From positions 28,846 through 92,845 of the forward strand of contig JARIDO010000020.1 of the NCBI GenBank assembly GCA_029263895.1: a stretch of 64,000 nucleotides of DNA, given 5' to 3'. Source of the stretch: Sporosarcina sp. (GTDB lineage Bacteria > Bacillota > Bacilli > Bacillales_A > Planococcaceae). Both the position numbers and the translations under genes were made by a program. The notes beneath the pieces were generated by a model that searched no databases, was not told the origin of the DNA, and saw nothing but the letters and a program-made list of their open reading frames with translations. Numbering within the stretch: the first letter of the stretch is position 1; each line of letters begins with the position of its first letter. Of the stretch, positions 53,942 to 61,700 are shown piece after piece.

Positions 53942-54604
53942 TTAATCTGGCATTTTTTTTGATTTAGTTTTTGTGCCAAATAAAACATTTTCAACAGTAG
54001 TATACGTCCGTCCGTCATTTAACTTTTTTAATTCTATAAAATTCACCCGTTTATCACGATGATGTGGAACTGAGATAATCTCCCCATCAGAGAAAGACGG
54101 AACTTCACCACCAGACCATTTGACTGATGAGCCTAACGCATTAATTTCAGTTTCCCATAATACGGTTTGCAACGAATATGGAAAACGCTCATCTATCGTA
54201 CGAAACCATAACGGTTTTGTACCGAACAAAGACTCGAAACGTTCCATCTGATTAATAAAAAATGCGATATTTTTATTATAGGAATCACCTTCATTTCCTA
54301 ACAACGCAACAGGAATATTCTTTTCCTTAATGAGCGCGATCGTTGTCGGGAATCGCTCAGCCCAATCCATGTCTAAAAATAATAGAGGATAAGGTTCTTC
54401 CAATCCATTTATCCAATCAGCTACTTCCGAATCCCCAAATGAAATATTCACAGTTAGTGCAGAATTGCTTGTCCCTCGAACAATTACAGCAGGATCTTCT
54501 GTAACGCGAAAAACTGAAACTAAAGACATTTGATTTGGATATGGTGGAAACAATAAGAAAACCCCGAGACAAAAGGTGAATAACACTATAAACTTTTTTT
54601 TCAA
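53942..54604 (-). CDS. Polysaccharide-deacetylase-like protein without catalytic motifs
   Basis: 220 residues with an N-terminal signal or anchor (residues 1-20). It occupies the place of pdaB (spore polysaccharide deacetylase) in B. subtilis. Its spacing resembles a NodB fold: LTVNISFGDSE where active enzymes have TFDDGP, then WAERFPTTIALIKEKNIPVALLGNE, and WFRTIDERFPY where the RPP motif is expected. The metal-binding Asp pair and His-x3-His motif are not seen, so activity is doubtful. Start codon is TTG at 54604 with AGGGGGAT. It may be a non-catalytic relative of PdaB. Confidence 0.65.
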   Translation of the reverse strand: MKKKFIVLFTFCLGVFLLFPPYPNQMSLVSVFRVTEDPAVIVRGTSNSALTVNISFGDSEVADWINGLEEPYPLLFLDMDWAERFPTTIALIKEKNIPVALLGNEGDSYNKNIAFFINQMERFESLFGTKPLWFRTIDERFPYSLQTVLWETEINALGSSVKWSGGEVPSFSDGEIISVPHHRDKRVNFIELKKLNDGRTYTTVENVLFGTKTKSKKMPD

Positions 54605-54716
54605 TTGCTATCCCCCTAAATTAGGTTTGTCTCATTTTATGAAATTGAATTGACTGATATGAACAAAACATGATAATATGAAAAAGTTGTGTAATGAAAT
54701 TAATTTGTAAAAGCTA

Positions 54717-54744
54717 TTGAAAAAGATATGCAACTTGCTATAAT
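54717..54744 (+). promoter_or_regulatory. Promoter of the tRNA cluster
   Basis: TTGAAA (54717-54722), 16-base spacer, TATAAT (54739-54744) with an extended TGC before it, about 85 bases before tRNA-Thr. The 226-base gap upstream holds nothing else I can identify. Confidence 0.8.
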
Positions 54745-54830
54745 TAAATTTGCTGCAAAAGTCATGTAGGTACGAACGACATATATATACTTAGGTAGAC
54801 CAACCTCTTTACTACATACGATACTAAATT

Positions 54831-54906
54831 GCTTCCATAGCTCAGTAGGTAGAGTGCTTCCATGGTAAGGAAGAGGTCACCGGTTCGAATCCGGTTGGAA
54901 GCTCCA
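54831..54906 (+). tRNA. tRNA-Thr (anticodon GGT)
   Basis: Acceptor GCTTCCA/TGGAAGC, anticodon stem CTTCC/GGAAG with loop ATGGTAA, T-arm GGTTCGAATCC, encoded CCA. Confidence 0.97.
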
Positions 54907-54964
54907 GTAAAAAAACTGCATAAGTGTAGCTGATAGCGTAAAGTATAGCATTTCTCAATTTTAT

Positions 54965-55039
54965 GGCCCCTTGGTCAAGCGGTTAAGACACCGCCCTTTC
55001 ACGGCGGTAACACGGGTTCGAATCCCGTAGGGGTCACCA
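54965..55039 (+). tRNA. tRNA-Glu (anticodon TTC)
   Basis: Acceptor GGCCCCT/AGGGGTC, anticodon stem CCGCC/GGCGG with loop CTTTCAC, GGTTCGAATCC T-loop, encoded CCA. Confidence 0.97.
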
Positions 55040-55109
55040 ATTATATGTATTAAACAGTGTGAACTGTCCATGATACAATTATCAATAGTATGAAACTCAT
55101 ACTCAATAT

Positions 55110-55193
55110 GGTGGGGTAGCGAAGTGGCTAAACGCGGCGGACTGTAAATCCGCTCCTTCGGGTTCGGCAGTTCGAATCTGCCCCCCACCACCA
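55110..55193 (+). tRNA. tRNA-Tyr (anticodon GTA)
   Basis: Acceptor GGTGGGG/CCCCACC, anticodon loop CTGTAAA in stem GCGGA/TCCGC, long class II variable arm (CTCCTTCGGGTTC), encoded CCA. Confidence 0.97.
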
Positions 55194-55302
55194 TTTCTAA
55201 AAAATGTATATCAATAATTTGCATTTATGTGTTTTAAGTCGCTATAATTTATAGTAAGGCATGAGAAGAATGTACAAGTTCTGTAGTTACCAATACTAGC
55301 CT

Positions 55303-55377
55303 TGGGGTATAGCCAAGCGGTAAGGCAACGGACTTTGACTCCGTCATTCGTTGGTTCGAATCCAGCTACCCCAGCCA
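55303..55377 (+). tRNA. tRNA-Gln (anticodon TTG)
   Basis: Acceptor TGGGGTA/TACCCCA, anticodon stem ACGGA/TCCGT with loop CTTTGAC, GTTCGAATC T-loop, encoded CCA. Last of the cluster. Confidence 0.97.
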
Positions 55378-55419
55378 TTTTAACCTTTACCAAACCATGT
55401 TTATAAGACGTTCCATGAA

Positions 55420-55454
55420 ACTCTTTTCAATTAATTGGAAAGGGTTTTTTTATG
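55420..55454 (+). terminator. Terminator after the tRNA cluster
   Basis: CTCTTTTC pairs with GGAAAGGG (two G-U pairs), loop AATTAATT, then seven T residues. Confidence 0.8.
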
Positions 55455-55504
55455 CGGAAAAATAGCAAATATACAATTTAAATTTAATAATACTAATAAT
55501 TCAA

Positions 55505-55520
55505 ATGAATAAATATTCAA
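55505..55520 (+). promoter_or_regulatory. ARG box (ArgR/AhrC operator) upstream of rocF
   Basis: ATGAATAAATATTCAA, palindromic TGAAT/ATTCA with the four-base A/T centre of the known ARG box. Located 68-83 bases before the rocF start, matching arginine-responsive control of arginine catabolism by AhrC/ArgR. Confidence 0.8.
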
Positions 55521-55587
55521 AAAGTTGTGAGGTTGAGCCAACCGAACCGATGCACGTACAATGGATATATGCAAAGGGGGATTCATC

Positions 55588-56493
55588 ATGAAAAAACTAG
55601 CAATTTCAATTATTGGAGTGCCGCTAGATCTTGGTCAAAGTCGTCGTGGGGTAGACATGGGACCTAGCGCTATTCGTTACGCTGGTGCTGTAGAGCGAAT
55701 TGAATCTCTTGGTCATCATGTGAATGACGAAGGAGATATTTTAGTAGACGCGAGCACGAAAAATGAAAATAAAGATTTACAACTGAAAAATCTCAATGAA
55801 GTAGTACGCGTAGATACAAAACTTGCTCAAAAGGTTGCGGAAATTGTTACTCAAAAAAGATTCCCACTCGTTTTTGGCGGTGATCATAGCATTGCTATCG
55901 GTACACTTGCTGGACTTGCTGAGCACTATAAAAATCTTGGAGTCATCTGGTATGATGCACATGCAGACCTTAACACTGCTGATACATCACCATCGGGAAA
56001 CATTCACGGAATGCCTCTTGCAGTAAGTATTGGGTTGGGGCATGAACGATTAGTGAATTTATATAGTGATGGACCAAAAGTGCAACCTGAAAATGTCGTC
56101 ATCATTGGCGCGCGTTCAGTTGATCCGGGTGAACGAGCATTAATTAAAGAACGAGGCATTAAAGTGTTTTCAATGCATGAGATTGATAGATACGGAATGA
56201 CGGCTGTTATGGAGCAGGCAATGGACTATTTACGTTCACGCAATGTAGATGGGGTTCATTTATCCTTAGATTTAGATGGGCTTGATCCTTTATATACACC
56301 AGGAGTGGGTACGCCGGTTCCGGGTGGAATTAGTTATAGGGAAAGTCATTTGGCGATGGAGATGCTTGAAGATTCAGGCATGATTACTTCAGCAGAGTTC
56401 GTAGAGGTCAATCCTATTCTTGATGCACAAAACAAAACAGCTGATGTGGCAGTTGGTTTGATGGGCACATTGTTTGGTGAAAAGTTATTATAA
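55588..56493 (+). CDS. rocF: Arginase
   Basis: Hydrolyses arginine to ornithine and urea using two manganese ions. 301 residues. Metal-binding motifs: GGDHSIAIGT (near residue 98), WYDAHADLNT (near 123), LSLDLDGLDP (near 228) and the EVNPILD substrate motif. Start ATG 55588 after AAAGGGGG. An ARG box lies upstream, plus a small hairpin GGTTGAGCCAACC at 55531-55543. Urea from this enzyme would suit a ureolytic Sporosarcina, but urease is not in view. Confidence 0.96.
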   Translation: MKKLAISIIGVPLDLGQSRRGVDMGPSAIRYAGAVERIESLGHHVNDEGDILVDASTKNENKDLQLKNLNEVVRVDTKLAQKVAEIVTQKRFPLVFGGDHSIAIGTLAGLAEHYKNLGVIWYDAHADLNTADTSPSGNIHGMPLAVSIGLGHERLVNLYSDGPKVQPENVVIIGARSVDPGERALIKERGIKVFSMHEIDRYGMTAVMEQAMDYLRSRNVDGVHLSLDLDGLDPLYTPGVGTPVPGGISYRESHLAMEMLEDSGMITSAEFVEVNPILDAQNKTADVAVGLMGTLFGEKLL

Positions 56494-56498
56494 AGCTA

Positions 56499-56531
56499 AT
56501 GAAACCCCGTCGATAGTGGACGGGGTTTCAT
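56499..56531 (+). terminator. Hairpin after rocF
   Basis: Perfect 13-base arms ATGAAACCCCGTC/GACGGGGTTTCAT with a seven-base loop; no T run beyond the TTT in the arm. Probable terminator or transcript end stabiliser. Confidence 0.7.
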
Positions 56532-56692
56532 ATACATAAAAGAGAGAACGAAGTAATTCTGCTTAGATAGACTAATTTAAGGTATTTAAGGAAATTAGCA
56601 CATTGTTCTGTTAATATAAAAGTAAATTATACATAAATTGAATGCAATGATGTGAAAAACAAAAGAAAGAATTTGTAAAACTTTTAAAAAAA

Positions 56693-56719
56693 TGAAACCT
56701 GTCGACACCTTCATACGTA
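56693..56719 (+). promoter_or_regulatory. Sigma-W autoregulatory promoter
   Basis: TGAAAC (56693-56698), 17-base spacer, CGTA (56716-56719), the ECF sigma-W promoter signature, 39 bases before sigW. The rest of the 56494-56757 gap holds the rocF hairpin and A/T-rich sequence. Confidence 0.88.
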
Positions 56720-56757
56720 TAGAAGGAACAACCGCATGGAGCGGAGGATGATTTTTA

Positions 56758-57321
56758 TTGGATAATCTGGTCAATAAAAGAATAAACGAAGTAATAAAAG
56801 GAAATCAGGATGCTTTCGAAGAAATCGTCACTTTATTTCAACATCGGTTATATCAAGTTTGCTATCGCATGCTAGGAAATGCACAAGAAGCTGAGGATAT
56901 TGCGCAAGAAGCGTTTGTTCGGGCTTATGTGAACATCCATACATTCGATCAAAAAAGGAAGTTTTCTACTTGGCTGTTCCGTATTGCGACGAACCTTTGT
57001 ATAGACCGCATTCGGAAGAAAAAACCCGATTACTATTTAGACGCGAATGTACCAGGTACAGATGGTTTGAACATGTATTCTCACATACCTGCTGCCGGAG
57101 AATTACCGGAAGAAGAAATTGAACGAATGGAAATGCAACAACGAATCCAATATGAAATTGGTAGATTGCCCGATAAGTATCGGACAATCATTGTTTTACG
57201 ATATATCGAAGAACTTCCATTACAAGAAATTGGGGACATAATGGAAATGCCTCTGGGTACTGTCAAAACAAGGGTTCACCGCGGACGAGAAATATTAAGG
57301 AAACAGATGGGTTCTATATAG
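56758..57321 (+). CDS. sigW: ECF RNA polymerase sigma factor SigW
   Basis: 187 residues; extracytoplasmic-function sigma factor answering envelope stress and antimicrobial peptides in Bacillus. Region 2 (CYRMLGNAQEAEDIAQEAFV; RKFSTWLFRIATNLCIDRIR) and region 4 (YIEELPLQEIGDIMEMPLGT, VKTRVHRGRE) are near canonical. TTG start 8 bases after GCGGAGGATG. Followed after 12 bases by rsiW; preceded by its own sigma-W promoter. Confidence 0.95.
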   Translation: MDNLVNKRINEVIKGNQDAFEEIVTLFQHRLYQVCYRMLGNAQEAEDIAQEAFVRAYVNIHTFDQKRKFSTWLFRIATNLCIDRIRKKKPDYYLDANVPGTDGLNMYSHIPAAGELPEEEIERMEMQQRIQYEIGRLPDKYRTIIVLRYIEELPLQEIGDIMEMPLGTVKTRVHRGREILRKQMGSI

Positions 57322-57333
57322 GAGGGAAGAAAT

Positions 57334-57972
57334 ATGAATACGTGTCCGGAACAAATTGTTCACTATATGCACGCGTATTTAGACGGTGAGATTAGCCGAC
57401 AAAATGAACGTGAATTAAAAGAGCATCTAGAGACTTGTTCAGCTTGTAAAGAAATTATGAATCGTCTAAGTGAATCAGTTGTATTTTTAAAAAGCGCTGA
57501 AGAAATAAATGCACCAGAAAACTTTGTTGCAAATGTAATGGCGCAATTACCAAAAAGAAAATGGCAACTAGGAAGAACACAGCGGTTCTTACGGAAGTAT
57601 CCATTCTTAGTGGCGGCGGCGCTATTCTTAGTGTTAATGAGTGCTTCACTCTTTTCAAGTTACGGTAATAACAATCAATTTTCAGTGACGAAACAACCTA
57701 ATCTCATCATAAATAACGGTGAAGTAATTGTGCCAAAAGGTGAAGTTGTGCAAGGTGATATCATTGTGGAAAATGGACACTTAAATATTCAAGGAGAAGT
57801 GAAAGGAAATGTGACTGTAATAAACGGTTCAAAGTTCATGGCATCCACTGCGATTGTAACTGGAAAAAATGAGAAAATTGACGACTGGTTCGACTGGCTC
57901 TGGTATAAAATGAAAGACACCGTTAAAAACATTTTCCCGTCATCTACTAGTGAAGGCCAACATAATGAATGA
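57334..57972 (+). CDS. rsiW: Anti-sigma-W factor RsiW
   Basis: 212 residues. The cytoplasmic N-terminal zinc-containing anti-sigma (ZAS) domain has HLETCSAC (His31, Cys35, Cys38); one transmembrane segment follows (about residues 88-106) and an extracytoplasmic domain with polymer-repeat-like strands (VVQGDIIVENGHLNIQGEVK). It holds SigW until cleaved by PrsW and RasP, established in B. subtilis. A hairpin follows (57976-58020). Confidence 0.93.
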   Translation: MNTCPEQIVHYMHAYLDGEISRQNERELKEHLETCSACKEIMNRLSESVVFLKSAEEINAPENFVANVMAQLPKRKWQLGRTQRFLRKYPFLVAAALFLVLMSASLFSSYGNNNQFSVTKQPNLIINNGEVIVPKGEVVQGDIIVENGHLNIQGEVKGNVTVINGSKFMASTAIVTGKNEKIDDWFDWLWYKMKDTVKNIFPSSTSEGQHNE

Positions 57973-57975
57973 CAG

Positions 57976-58020
57976 AAGAGCGACGTGACGACGGTATGCT
58001 ACGTGTTGTCAGGCGCTCTT
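57976..58020 (+). terminator. Hairpin between rsiW and cdaA
   Basis: AAGAGCG/CGCTCTT with inner GACGAC/GTTGTC pairing. Only a short T stretch follows, so termination may be partial. Confidence 0.5.
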
Positions 58021-58054
58021 TGATGTTTGAAGTAAGCAAAAAATAATTTGAGTA

Positions 58055-58063
58055 TGCTATACT
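58055..58063 (+). promoter_or_regulatory. Extended -10 promoter of cdaA
   Basis: TGCTATACT, an extended -10 element 40 bases before cdaA; no good -35 seen. Confidence 0.5.
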
Positions 58064-58102
58064 GTACTCATAAGAATTTGTGTATGAAGGTAGGCGAAGC
58101 AC

Positions 58103-58936
58103 ATGCCCACATGGGATAAACTTGTTGATTTTAGTCCAGTAGTAGCACTTGTGAACATTGTGGATGTGCTTCTCGTCTGGTACGTTTTATATAAATTAAT
58201 TACAATTATTAAAGGGACGAAAGCGGTTCAGTTACTAAAAGGTATATTTGTCCTAATTATTGCTCGTTTTTTAACAGGGTTCTTTGGTCTTGACACACTT
58301 CGATGGATGATGGACCAAGTATTACAATGGAGTTTCTTGGCAATCATTATTATTTTTCAGCCTGAACTTCGGAGAGCTTTAGAGCAGTTAGGTCGAGGGA
58401 GATTGTTTGCGCGGACTGCGATGCAAGAGGAAGAAGAGCGTGATCGCTTGATGACAGCACTCACAAAATCAGTTAGTTATATGGCGAAAAGACGAATTGG
58501 AGCGCTCATATCCATAGAGAAAGAAACGGGACTAAGTGAATACATTGAAACTGGAACTGCTATGGATTCCTATATATCTTCAGAATTACTTATCAATATT
58601 TTCATTCCGAATACACCATTACACGACGGTGCTGTTATTATACAAAACAATCGAATTGCAGCGGCAGGTTGTTATTTACCCTTATCGGAGAGCCCGTTTA
58701 TCTCAAAAGAGCTAGGAACTAGACATAGGGCTGCAATTGGCATTAGTGAAGTAACTGATGCGATTACCATTATCGTATCTGAAGAAACGGGCGCTGTAAG
58801 TGTGACGGTTGAAGGTGAAATCGATCGTGAGTTAACGATTGAAGAATTCGAGGCTAAAGTCCGTAAAATATGGTTTGGTCCTCTGCCAGAGCAAACAACG
58901 AACTCCGCTTGGAAATGGGGGCGTAGAAATGGATAA
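58103..58936 (+). CDS. cdaA: Diadenylate cyclase CdaA
   Basis: 277 residues; makes c-di-AMP, which controls potassium and osmolyte balance. Three N-terminal membrane helices (residues about 10-95), then the DAC domain with PLHDGAVIIQ and GTRHRAAIGISE motifs intact. Overlaps cdaR by eight bases. The operon cdaA-cdaR-glmM is canonical. No DisA gene is present at its usual place near radA in this window. Confidence 0.96.
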   Translation: MPTWDKLVDFSPVVALVNIVDVLLVWYVLYKLITIIKGTKAVQLLKGIFVLIIARFLTGFFGLDTLRWMMDQVLQWSFLAIIIIFQPELRRALEQLGRGRLFARTAMQEEEERDRLMTALTKSVSYMAKRRIGALISIEKETGLSEYIETGTAMDSYISSELLINIFIPNTPLHDGAVIIQNNRIAAAGCYLPLSESPFISKELGTRHRAAIGISEVTDAITIIVSEETGAVSVTVEGEIDRELTIEEFEAKVRKIWFGPLPEQTTNSAWKWGRRNG

Positions 58937-60206
58937 GAAAATAGATAACCCTTGGTTTCTACGATCAGTTGCTTTAATATTTGCGATTATCCTATTCATT
59001 GCTGTTCGAGCGGGTGAAGAAAATAAAAACGGTGGTGCAGTTGGAGATACATCAGGTATTATAGGAGATATACCCGTTACAGTCTTTTACGATAATGAAA
59101 ACCTTGTTGTAACAGGCGTACCTGATACAGTAAATGTGATCATTGAAGGACCTGCCAACCTTGTGCAGACGACGAAATTATTAAAAGACTTTTCACTGCG
59201 TGTGGACCTTAGAAGCCTGCCGCTAGGTGAACATAAGGTTAGTATTCAACATGAAAACATTTCTGAGAAGCTGAAAGTTAGTTTGGATCCAGCGACAGTT
59301 GATGTCGTTATAGAAGAGAAAATCACGCAATCATTCCGGGTAGACCCAGAATTGAATGAACGATTATTAGCGGAAGATTTCATTCTTCAAAAAATGGAGG
59401 TAACACCAACCACAATCGAAGTGACTGGAGCTAAAAGTGTTATTGATGCGATTAGTTTTGTAAAAGCATCGGTGTCTGCTGAACAAGGTTTGAACAAGTC
59501 ATTCGAACAGCAAGCAAGAGTTCGCGTATTAGATAAGGATCTAAATAAATTAAACGTAACAATTGTTCCAGAACAAGTAAATGTGAAAGTTGATATTGCA
59601 GAATACAGTAAGGAAATGCCGGTAGTTCTTAGGACAATCGGATTACCTGAAACAGGTGTAACCGTTGATAAAGTTTCAACAGCGGAGAAAGCCATTACCT
59701 TATCTGGTTCGCGGAAAATCCTAGACGAAATGAAAGAATTCATTGTAGATGTGGAAGTTTCATCTATTAAGGGAAATGAAACACTAGAAGTTGACTTGAA
59801 GAAACCAAAAGGTGTTTCAAAAATGTCTTTAGAACGATTAAAAGTGAATGTCAATGCAACTGTTGTAGAATCAGACGATCAAGCCTCTGCTGTCGTAGAG
59901 GAGCCTGTTGAATCGGAGAAAACGGCCACTAAAAAGTTTGATAACATTCCAGTAACGGTTAAAGGTCTCGATGGGAAATACAAAAGTACCTTTTTGCAAC
60001 CGACGAATGGGTTTGTGGGTCTAACGGCCATTGCCGAATCAAAACGTATGGAAACATTAAATAACAAAGATTTCACTGTATATGTAGATGCCTCAAGCAT
60101 AACGACAGAAGGGGAGCAGACGCTTCCTTTCACTGTTGAAGGTCCAAACGGTGTGCGATGGACACTTTCACCTGGAGTAGCTACAATGCAGATTGAACTT
60201 GCCTAA
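58929..60206 (+). CDS. cdaR: CdaA regulatory protein CdaR (YbbR)
   Basis: 425 residues. One N-terminal membrane anchor (residues 12-30), then YbbR repeats, about four, on the outer face (first near residue 50, last ending near 420; repeats share the PVTV and VNVIIEGP-like strands). It binds and modulates CdaA. ATG 58929 lies in the 3' end of cdaA; the frame is open upstream but within cdaA. Confidence 0.93.
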   Translation: MDKKIDNPWFLRSVALIFAIILFIAVRAGEENKNGGAVGDTSGIIGDIPVTVFYDNENLVVTGVPDTVNVIIEGPANLVQTTKLLKDFSLRVDLRSLPLGEHKVSIQHENISEKLKVSLDPATVDVVIEEKITQSFRVDPELNERLLAEDFILQKMEVTPTTIEVTGAKSVIDAISFVKASVSAEQGLNKSFEQQARVRVLDKDLNKLNVTIVPEQVNVKVDIAEYSKEMPVVLRTIGLPETGVTVDKVSTAEKAITLSGSRKILDEMKEFIVDVEVSSIKGNETLEVDLKKPKGVSKMSLERLKVNVNATVVESDDQASAVVEEPVESEKTATKKFDNIPVTVKGLDGKYKSTFLQPTNGFVGLTAIAESKRMETLNNKDFTVYVDASSITTEGEQTLPFTVEGPNGVRWTLSPGVATMQIELA

Positions 60207-60249
60207 GGACTAATTGCCAGTGGGTACAGGATTGAAAGGGAGAATAGAA

Positions 60250-61596
60250 ATGACAAAGTATTTTGGGACCGATGGTGTCCGTGGAATTGCAAATAAAGAG
60301 CTTACACCAGAATTAGCATTTAAATTAGGTCGCTGTGGTGGCTATGTGCTAGCAGAAGGAGCGCAAGGAAAGGCTCAAGTTCTAGTTGGACGTGATACTC
60401 GTATTTCTGGACATATGCTTGAGAACGCATTAATTGCGGGCTTACTTTCTACAGGGATGGAAGTAATGACGCTAGGTGTGATTAGTACGCCAGGTGTAGC
60501 CTACTTAACACGTGTTATGAATGCGCAAGCAGGGGTTATGATTTCAGCTTCACATAATCCAATGGAAGACAATGGCATCAAGTTCTTTGGCGCTGACGGT
60601 TTCAAACTAACAGATGAGCAAGAAAATCAAATTGAACGCTTGCTAAATGAAAAAGAAGATACGTTACCTCGACCAACAGGAGCTTCTGTAGGAACAGTCA
60701 CAGAGTATTTTGAAGGCGGACAAAAATATATCCAATACCTGAAACAGACAGTGGATGAAGAATTTACTGGTATCCACGTTGCGCTTGATTGTGCAAATGG
60801 TGCAACATCAACACTTGCAACTCACCTATTTGCAGACTTAGATGCTGATATTTCTACAATGGGCGCATCACCCAACGGCTTGAATATCAATGATGCTGTC
60901 GGTTCAACACATCCAGAAGGGCTTAGCGCTTTGGCAGTTGAAAAGAAAGCGGACATAGGTCTTGCTTTTGACGGCGATGGAGATCGACTCATCGCAGTCG
61001 ATGAAAATGGTGAAATCGTTGACGGGGATCAAATTATGTTCATTATTGGTCGACATTTGCATAAAGAAGGTCGATTGAAATCCGGTACGATTGTATCAAC
61101 GATTATGAGTAATTTAGGTTTTTATAAAGCATTAACAGAATATGACATTAAAAGCATTCCGACTGCAGTCGGTGATAGATATGTTGTAGAGGAAATGAGA
61201 AAAGGAAATTATAATTTGGGCGGAGAACAGTCTGGCCATATCGTATTCCTTGATTATAATACAACAGGTGATGGTCTTCTTACTGGATTACAACTTGTGA
61301 ATATTATGAAGAAAACAGGTAGAAAACTATCAGATTTGGCATCTGAAATGAGAATATTCCCTCAGAAGCTTGTAAACATCCGTGTGACGGACAAGCATGC
61401 CGTAACGGATAATAAGCGTGTTGCGGAAGTAATTGACGAAGTTGAAAAAGAAATGGCCGGTAATGGGCGTGTTCTAGTTCGTCCTTCTGGGACAGAATCA
61501 CTCGTTCGCGTAATGGTAGAAGCACCAAATGAAGAAGATTGTGAGCGCCACGTGGAGAGAATTGCGGAAGCAGTTCGTCAAGAAATGGCATTATAA
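60250..61596 (+). CDS. glmM: Phosphoglucosamine mutase GlmM
   Basis: 448 residues; converts glucosamine-6-phosphate to glucosamine-1-phosphate for peptidoglycan. Phosphoserine loop [16 protein letters not shown] (near residue 98), magnesium site DGDGDRL (near 240), and phosphate-binding [12 protein letters not shown] near the C-terminus. Start ATG 60250 after GGGAG. Also known to bind CdaA and restrain c-di-AMP synthesis. glmS with its ribozyme, usual next gene in Bacillus, does not follow. Confidence 0.97.
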   Translation: MTKYFGTDGVRGIANKELTPELAFKLGRCGGYVLAEGAQGKAQVLVGRDTRISGHMLENALIAGLLSTGMEVMTLGVISTPGVAYLTRVMNAQAGVMISASHNPMEDNGIKFFGADGFKLTDEQENQIERLLNEKEDTLPRPTGASVGTVTEYFEGGQKYIQYLKQTVDEEFTGIHVALDCANGATSTLATHLFADLDADISTMGASPNGLNINDAVGSTHPEGLSALAVEKKADIGLAFDGDGDRLIAVDENGEIVDGDQIMFIIGRHLHKEGRLKSGTIVSTIMSNLGFYKALTEYDIKSIPTAVGDRYVVEEMRKGNYNLGGEQSGHIVFLDYNTTGDGLLTGLQLVNIMKKTGRKLSDLASEMRIFPQKLVNIRVTDKHAVTDNKRVAEVIDEVEKEMAGNGRVLVRPSGTESLVRVMVEAPNEEDCERHVERIAEAVRQEMAL

Positions 61597-61614
61597 ATTT
61601 GTAAGATTAAGTAT

Positions 61615-61646
61615 CTGGGCCCCTGTTCTTAAAGGGGCCCAGTTTT
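61615..61646 (+). terminator. Terminator after glmM
   Basis: Perfect nine-base GC-rich arms CTGGGCCCC/GGGGCCCAG, ten-base loop, TTTT. Confidence 0.88.
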
Positions 61647-61700
61647 CAATTTCACCCTCAAGTGTTGAATGTATTTTTCAACAAGGAGAAGAATTTAAAA

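Noticed and set aside
54961..55393. Two minus-strand open frames of 60-87 codons
   Set aside because: They are antisense to the tRNA-Glu, Tyr and Gln genes; such frames across tRNA clusters are a common false call.
61597..61700. Possible glmS ribozyme after glmM
   Set aside because: In Bacillus glmS and its ribozyme follow glmM, but only a simple terminator is present and no glmS gene follows.
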